A stretch of 46,016 nt of DNA from Acidimicrobiia bacterium (GTDB lineage Bacteria; Actinomycetota; Acidimicrobiia; Spongiisociales; UBA4744): assembly GCA_029863625.1 (NCBI GenBank), contig JAOTUY010000020.1, positions 1-46,016 on the forward strand. The letters are read 5' to 3'. Made by a program: the position numbers and the translations under genes. Below, in pieces: positions 41,626 to 46,016 of this stretch. The notes under the pieces were generated by a model. It was not told the origin of the DNA. It saw nothing but the letters and a program-made list of their open reading frames with translations, and did no database searches. How positions within the stretch are numbered: the stretch's first letter is position 1; each line of letters opens with the position of its first letter.

Positions 41626-42792
41626 GTGACAGAGGCAGTCATAGTCGCAGCCGGACGTACTCCGATCGGGCGAGCGTACAAAGGCTCCTTGATCGATGTA
41701 CGCCCCGATGACATGGCCGGGTTGGTCATCAAAGCGGTGCTCGACAAAGTCCCTCAGTTAGATCCGCGCACCGTCGACGATGTGATCCTCGGGTGCGGTC
41801 GAACTCACCACGAGCAGGGGTACAACATCGGCCGAAACGCTGCGCTGCTGGCAGGGTTGCCAGATACCGTTCCCGGCACCACGGTGAATCGCTTTTGTGC
41901 TTCTTCGCTGCAGACCATCCGCATGGCGTTCCACGCGATCAAGGCGGGCGAGGGTGACGCATTCGTTGCGGCCGGGGTGGAGAGCGTGACCCGCACGATG
42001 GAAAAGGGATTCGATCCCGACGATTTCAACCCGCGCTTCATGGACGAAAGCCGCGACGATTTCATCAATCACGTGTACATCCCGATGGGCATCACCGCCG
42101 AAAACGTCGCGGCCCGATACAGGATTGACCGGGAGCGGATGGACGAGTTCGCCAAGCTGTCCCAGGATCGGGCGGTCGCGGCGCAGGCCGACGGGTTCTT
42201 CGATCGAGAGATAGTCCCGTATCCACTCGCGGACGGGACAATCGTGAGTCGAGACGACGGACCACGACCTGGAACCACTCTCGAGAAGTTGGCAACCTTA
42301 CCGCCCGCCTTCAAAGCGGATGGATTGGTTACTGCCGGTAATGCGTGTCCTCTCAACGACGGTGCCGCAGCGGTGATCGTCATGTCCGACGAGCGGGCCA
42401 GGGCGCTGGGGATCGCCCCGTTGGCGCGGGTTGTGGCGTCCTCCGTGTCGGCCCTCGCGCCCGAGATCATGGGGGTAGGTCCCATCGAGGCGGTGCGCAA
42501 GGTCATGGCCAAGACCGGCATGACGATCGGCGACGTGGACGTCGTCGAGCTCAACGAAGCGTTTGCAGCTCAGGTATTGCCGGTGGTCGACGAGTTGGGA
42601 ATCGACATGGAGAGCCAGCTAAATCCACACGGGGGCGCTATTGCGCTCGGACATCCGTTCGGGATGACCGGCGCTCGCATCATGACGACCTTGCTGAACG
42701 GCCTTTGGGCTGCAGACCAGACAATCGGTCTCGAGACGATGTGTGTCGGGGGCGGTCAAGGAATGGCCATGATCGTCGAGAGGCTCAATTGA
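41626..42792 (+). CDS. Thiolase (acetyl-CoA C-acyltransferase)
   Basis: A 388-residue thiolase of the degradative/biosynthetic family. The nucleophile is Cys91 in NRFCASSLQTI. The C-terminal catalytic pair is in GGAIALGHPFGMTGAR (His) and MCVGGGQGMAM (Cys). NEAFAAQVLP is also diagnostic. It may complete beta-oxidation cycles, whose electrons EtfAB would carry. A GTG with a strong GAGGAGG site is used. Fatty-acid versus acetoacetyl-CoA specificity is undetermined. Confidence 0.92.
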   Translation: MTEAVIVAAGRTPIGRAYKGSLIDVRPDDMAGLVIKAVLDKVPQLDPRTVDDVILGCGRTHHEQGYNIGRNAALLAGLPDTVPGTTVNRFCASSLQTIRMAFHAIKAGEGDAFVAAGVESVTRTMEKGFDPDDFNPRFMDESRDDFINHVYIPMGITAENVAARYRIDRERMDEFAKLSQDRAVAAQADGFFDREIVPYPLADGTIVSRDDGPRPGTTLEKLATLPPAFKADGLVTAGNACPLNDGAAAVIVMSDERARALGIAPLARVVASSVSALAPEIMGVGPIEAVRKVMAKTGMTIGDVDVVELNEAFAAQVLPVVDELGIDMESQLNPHGGAIALGHPFGMTGARIMTTLLNGLWAADQTIGLETMCVGGGQGMAMIVERLN

Positions 42793-42948
42793 TTCGCAAA
42801 GGGTCGGTTTGATCCGATTCGATCTTGACGGTCGCATCTCCCGCCACTACTTCGACGGTAACAGACGATACCAACCGCCTTGCGCTCGGTGCGCGCCTGG
42901 AAGGCGATCAACCCATCGGTGTTCCTCAGCAGACTCCATAGCGGCCGG

Positions 42949-42954
42949 TAGCCT
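42949..42954 (+). promoter_or_regulatory. Candidate -10 of the leaderless NarL-type kinase gene
   Basis: TAGCCT ends 6 nt before ATG 42961, with no ribosome-binding site. Confidence 0.5.
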
Positions 42955-42960
42955 GCCGCT

Positions 42961-44085
42961 ATGGAGCCGGTGGACGCGCACACTTCAGACGCAGAACGGA
43001 CCCTCCGTCGTGTCGTGGTCGGGTACCGGGCGGTCGCGGCAGCTTGGCTGGTCATCCTCGGTGTGATATCGGTTGCCGGCCCGGAGGGCCCGGCGCGTCC
43101 CGGGGTGGTCGTCGCAACCATGGTTCTGGCCGTCGCGTGGGCCCTGGTCACGATCGCGCTTCATGCACAGTCTCCGGACCTGATGCGCTCCTGGTTGTTC
43201 CTGGCTATTGATACGGGTGTCGCAGCCTGGACTCTGGTGGCACCCGACGTGGCAGGGAGCGAGAACTTCTACGGGGGTTATCCGATGTCTCCCGTATTCC
43301 TGGCTGCGTACGGCCGGGGTATGGTGGGCGGGCTGACCACGGCCGTCGCCCTGGGCACAGTCCAGCTCAGCCGGCTGGCCGGTCCCGCTGATCCCACCGC
43401 CTCCTCGGCCGCCGTTCTCATCTATGTTTTTGCCGGGGCCGTGGCGGGGTGGGCGGTCGGGTTGCTGAGGGAGGCCGACCGGACCACCAGGATGGCTGAA
43501 GCGGCCCTGGCCCGAGAACAAGTGGAGCGGGTGCGAGCCGAGGAGAAGGCCGAGATGGCAGCTCACCTGCACGACTCAGTGCTGCAGACCCTTGCCTTGA
43601 TCCGACGGAACAGCGCCGATGAATCGGAGGTTGCCTCGCTCGCACGCCGCCAGGAGCGGGAATTGCGAGCTTGGCTCTATGGGACCGGAGGTGGAAGCAC
43701 CCGGGGGGCTTTCGGAGAGCTAATGCGCAGGATGTGCGCTGAGGTCGAGGATGCCCACCAGGTGGCCGTACATCTGGTCACCGTCGGTGACGCGGAGGGC
43801 GATGCGTCGATGGAGGCCCTTGTGCAAGCTGCCCGCGAAGCCATTGTCAACGCAGCAAAACACTCGGGGGCCGCCAACGTGGCCGTCTACGCTGAATCCT
43901 CACCCGAGCGAGTCACCGTGTTCGTCCGAGACCGCGGGCGGGGTTTCGACTACGGCAGCGTGCCTGCGGACCGCCAGGGGATCAGGGAGTCGATCATCAA
44001 CAGACTGGTACGAAGCGGAGGCCGCGCCACGGTGCACACCAAGGTCGGCGAAGGAACAGAGGTGGAACTCGTGCTTGAACGATGA
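42961..44085 (+). CDS. NarL-type sensor histidine kinase
   Basis: A 374-residue kinase. Residues about 20-165 hold five or so membrane helices with no obvious extracytoplasmic sensor domain. A short coiled linker leads to HisKA_3, with the phospho-acceptor His204 in HLHDSVLQTLALI. The ATPase domain shows AAREAIVNAAKHSGA (N box) and VRDRGRGFDYG (G1); the segment around RQGIRESIINRL replaces the usual G2 glycines. It overlaps the response regulator by 4 nt, so they form a pair. The signal is unknown. Confidence 0.9.
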   Translation: MEPVDAHTSDAERTLRRVVVGYRAVAAAWLVILGVISVAGPEGPARPGVVVATMVLAVAWALVTIALHAQSPDLMRSWLFLAIDTGVAAWTLVAPDVAGSENFYGGYPMSPVFLAAYGRGMVGGLTTAVALGTVQLSRLAGPADPTASSAAVLIYVFAGAVAGWAVGLLREADRTTRMAEAALAREQVERVRAEEKAEMAAHLHDSVLQTLALIRRNSADESEVASLARRQERELRAWLYGTGGGSTRGAFGELMRRMCAEVEDAHQVAVHLVTVGDAEGDASMEALVQAAREAIVNAAKHSGAANVAVYAESSPERVTVFVRDRGRGFDYGSVPADRQGIRESIINRLVRSGGRATVHTKVGEGTEVELVLER

Positions 44086-44717
44086 CCGTGCGGGTGTTTA
44101 TCGTCGACGACCATGATCTGTTCCGTTCGGGAGTTCGGGCAGGGTTGGGTGACAGCGTCGAAGTCGTTGGTGAGGCGTCCAACGTCGAAGCCGCCGTTGA
44201 GATGATCAATGAACGGATTCCCGACGTCGTGCTGCTCGACGTCCACATGCCTGCCGGGGGAGGGAAGGCGGTGATTGAAGGAGTCAAGGAACTGAACCCC
44301 GGGGTCGAATTCCTGGCATTGTCGGCTTCCGATGCAGCGGCGGACGTCGTGGCCATCGTCAGGGCCGGGGCTCGCGGCTACGTCACCAAAACCATTTCGG
44401 CTGAGGCTCTTACCTTGGCGATCGCCAGGGTGGCGGAAGGCCATGCAGTGTTCTCGCCGCAACTGGCCGGGTTTATTCTGCATGCCTTCTCCTCGATCCC
44501 GCTCTCCGACGTTGATCCGGAACTCGACCAATTGACCAAACGGGAACGCGAGGTGTTGCAGCATCTCGCGCGGGCCTACACCTACCGAGAGATCGCCGAG
44601 CGGCTCTACATTTCCGTCAAGACGGTGGAGACACACGTCTCGAATGTCTTGCGCAAGCTGCAGCTGTCCAGCCGGTACGAGCTGACCATCTGGGCCCACG
44701 ACCGGAAGCTGATATAG
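44082..44717 (+). CDS. NarL/LuxR-family response regulator
   Basis: A 211-residue regulator. The receiver domain has VDDHDLFRSG, phospho-acceptor Asp53 in VVLLDVHMP, Ser in LALSASD and Lys in YVTKTI. The C-terminal LuxR-type helix-turn-helix (about 148-192) has LTKREREVLQHLARAYTYREIAERLYISVKTVETHVSNVLRKL. It is cotranslated with the upstream kinase. The Asp and Lys are intact, so it should be phospho-regulated. Confidence 0.93.
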   Translation: MTVRVFIVDDHDLFRSGVRAGLGDSVEVVGEASNVEAAVEMINERIPDVVLLDVHMPAGGGKAVIEGVKELNPGVEFLALSASDAAADVVAIVRAGARGYVTKTISAEALTLAIARVAEGHAVFSPQLAGFILHAFSSIPLSDVDPELDQLTKREREVLQHLARAYTYREIAERLYISVKTVETHVSNVLRKLQLSSRYELTIWAHDRKLI

Positions 44718-44826
44718 GGTTGCCGGTTGCTGGTTTCGATCATCTTCAAGTCGGTTTCTGGCGACTTCGAACTCAGACAAACGACCTGGTCAATTCGTGA
44801 CTGCCTGGCAGCGGTAAGAGAGCGTC

Positions 44827-44842
44827 GGTCGGCCGGCCGACC
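44827..44842. promoter_or_regulatory. Perfect 16-bp palindrome after the response regulator
   Basis: GGTCGGCCGGCCGACC is fully symmetric and lies between the convergent regulator and YbjQ-protein genes. It could act as a bidirectional terminator core or a protein-binding site. Confidence 0.4.
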
Positions 44843-44875
44843 TTCTCGTACTGTTGACTGATGACCGACGGCTGG

Positions 44876-46016
44876 CTAGGCCGGGGTCCTGAGCGTGACG
44901 GCAACTCCCGATGCGGCGACGAGCACCGTCCCGGCGACATCCTGGATGGAGAACGCCACTCCAACCACAGCATGCGCGCCTCGGGCCAGGGCCTCGTCGA
45001 GCATGCTGCGCACCGCCTCCTCGCGGGCGGTGGTGACCTCGGTTGCGACGCTCTCGGCCGACCCAGGATCAATCGCAACATCCCCGGACACAAGGCCCAG
45101 GTAGATGTCGACATCCCAACCGGCGACCGACTCGCCGCTGGTCACGATGGGTCGCCACGTGGAGCGCCCTTCATCGTCCTCGACCCACCCCTGGTGAGCC
45201 TCGCGATAACGGGTGCCCCATTCAACCGGAGAGTCGATCACTGTGGGCCCGGTCTGTGCCGCCGTAGCTTCGGCATCTGCTTCCAGGGTGCTGTAGCTGT
45301 CTTCAGTCAGGCCGTCTTCTTCGTCCAAAGAGACGGCAGCCGGCTCGGGCTCCTCGGCGGCGGGTTCGACGGACGCTGCGATCCCTGAGATTGCCTCATC
45401 CTCGAAGGGTTCATCAACGGGGATCGCCGGCCCCCCCGGTTCAGGGGCCACTTCCCACCACCCGGCGCCGACGGCTTCCTCCTCGGCGGCGGGTTCGACG
45501 GACGCTGCGATCCCTGAGATTGCTTCATCCTCGAAGGGTTCATCAACGGGGATGGCCGGCATGGCCGGTTCAGGATCCTCTCCCCACCACCCGGCGCCGA
45601 TGGCTTCCTCCTCGGGGACCTCGAGCGAGCCATCTGATCCGGACGCGAGGTCGTCTGGGGAGGTTTCAGCGAGACCCGCCAGAGCAGCGCCCAGCTCGAG
45701 GTCGGAGAGAGGGTCCAAAGCGTCCAGATCCTCGAAGCCTTCACCATCTCCGGTTGTGAGTTCTTGGAGGTTTTCGTCGAGTGGCTCGATGGTTGTGTGG
45801 TCGGTTCCGAGTTCGGTGGCGAGCGCGTCGGCGTAGCTGTCGATGTCTGTTGGGCTGGGGGCGAGGTCTTCGGTGAGTTCTTGGAGGTCTTCGTCGAGTG
45901 GCTCGATGGTTGTGTGGTCGGTTCCGAGTTCGGTGGCGAGCGCGTCGGCGTAGCTGTCGATGTCTGTTGGGCTGGGGGCGAGGTCTTCGGTGAGTTCTTG
46001 GAGGTCTTCGTCGAGT
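44876..46016 (-). CDS. Acidic repeat protein with C-terminal YbjQ-like domain (5' truncated)
   Basis: The frame is open from the stop at 44876 to the window edge, so at least 379 residues are present and the N-terminus is missing. A TTG at 45718 is an internal codon, not the start. In protein order the visible part has at least two identical 39-residue repeats (117-bp units), then two 43-residue repeats (129-bp units) with EEEA-GAGWW and VDEPFEDEAIS motifs, then a linker. The C-terminal ~120 residues include VDIYLGLVSGDVAID and GAHAVVGVAFS, which resemble the YbjQ/DUF74 pentamer-forming fold. The repeats are strongly acidic. Function is unknown. Confidence 0.75.
   Translation of the reverse strand, partial: LDEDLQELTEDLAPSPTDIDSYADALATELGTDHTTIEPLDEDLQELTEDLAPSPTDIDSYADALATELGTDHTTIEPLDENLQELTTGDGEGFEDLDALDPLSDLELGAALAGLAETSPDDLASGSDGSLEVPEEEAIGAGWWGEDPEPAMPAIPVDEPFEDEAISGIAASVEPAAEEEAVGAGWWEVAPEPGGPAIPVDEPFEDEAISGIAASVEPAAEEPEPAAVSLDEEDGLTEDSYSTLEADAEATAAQTGPTVIDSPVEWGTRYREAHQGWVEDDEGRSTWRPIVTSGESVAGWDVDIYLGLVSGDVAIDPGSAESVATEVTTAREEAVRSMLDEALARGAHAVVGVAFSIQDVAGTVLVAASGVAVTLRTPA
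45356..45613 (-). repeat. 129-bp tandem repeat, two copies
   Basis: Units 45356-45484 and 45485-45613 are nearly identical and encode 43 residues each in the YbjQ-domain protein. Differences cluster around the GAGWW and Pro-rich section. Confidence 0.85.
45774..46016 (-). repeat. 117-bp tandem repeat, at least two identical copies
   Basis: Units 45774-45890 and 45891-46007 appear base-for-base identical, and a third begins at 46008 and leaves the window. Each encodes 39 residues containing ELGTDHTTIEPLDE and SYADALAT. Copy number must be read from sequence beyond this window. Confidence 0.92.

Noticed and set aside
42756..43151. A 131-codon minus-strand frame across the thiolase-kinase spacer
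   Set aside because: It overlaps two real genes, is arginine/threonine-rich in the way of shadow frames, and has no supporting site.
45716..45718. TTG as the start of the YbjQ-domain protein
   Set aside because: The same frame continues upstream without a stop to the window edge and encodes clear protein repeats, so the true start is outside.
1..46016. Mobile elements, CRISPR arrays, prophage or integrated plasmid
   Set aside because: No transposase, integrase, relaxase or direct-repeat array was seen, and the gene content is chromosomal housekeeping throughout.

Overview
The window is GC-rich chromosomal DNA with dense, short-spaced housekeeping genes. I read it as an actinobacterium (Actinomycetota). 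The reasons are an InhA-like enoyl-ACP reductase, a DivIVA/SepIVA-like coiled-coil protein beside coaD, the yceD-rpmF-plsX-rnc and mutM-acyP-smc-ftsY blocks, a RAM-only Lrp/AsnC protein, coenzyme F420 genes, and many apparently leaderless genes whose start codon lies 6-9 nt after a TAnnnT hexamer. F420 synthesis is encoded by separate cofG and cofH rather than the fused FbiC of mycobacteria and streptomycetes. This suggests a deep lineage such as Acidimicrobiia, but that placement is inference. I see no tRNA, rRNA, CRISPR array, IS element, phage or plasmid gene.

Region by region. 1-2126: two tandem paralogous small unknown proteins, a small membrane protein and fabI. 2127-3938 (minus): a membrane GAF histidine kinase with no adjacent regulator. 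4087-7435: a three-gene operon of an alpha/beta hydrolase, a membrane-anchored MurF-like ligase and a D-Ala-D-Ala-ligase-like ATP-grasp enzyme. 7483-8357 (minus): RAM-domain protein, cold-shock-like protein, rpmB. 8458-13847: fakA-recG-rsmD-coaD-sepIVA-like, all with 4-nt overlaps. 14003-17010: yceD, rpmF, plsX, rnc and a deaminase. 17163-18954 (minus): an ABC exporter plus a candidate 43-residue ORF. 19224-25274: mutM, acyP, smc, ftsY, cdd. 25290-31714 (minus): an eight-gene unit (upp, GNAT, alkyltransferase-like, deoB, deoA, punA, etfB, etfA) combining nucleoside salvage with electron-transfer flavoprotein. 32013-36014: a sortase-type surface protein, then ffh, rpsP, khpA, rimM. 35995-37957 (minus): a lipoprotein and gap. 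38106-41107: cofG and an N-terminally extended cofH. 41150-44717: a lone receiver protein, a thiolase and a NarL-type two-component pair. 44876-46016 (minus): an acidic, repeat-rich protein with a YbjQ-like C-terminus, truncated by the window edge.

How the genes fit together. FabI, FakA and PlsX belong to fatty-acid and phospholipid supply. Ffh and FtsY form the co-translational targeting pair. RpsP, KhpA, RimM, RpmF, RpmB, RsmD and Rnc serve ribosome and RNA biogenesis. Cdd, PunA, DeoA, DeoB and Upp form a nucleoside salvage route whose deoxyribose or ribose phosphate can enter central carbon metabolism.

The most unusual items are the roughly 250-residue unknown domain fused to CofH, the hydrolase/MurF-like/Ddl-like cassette, the YbjQ protein with perfect 117-bp repeats, a Cys-to-Asp change in the MutM zinc finger, the repeat-bearing tail of ribosomal protein S16, and the leaderless-promoter signature.
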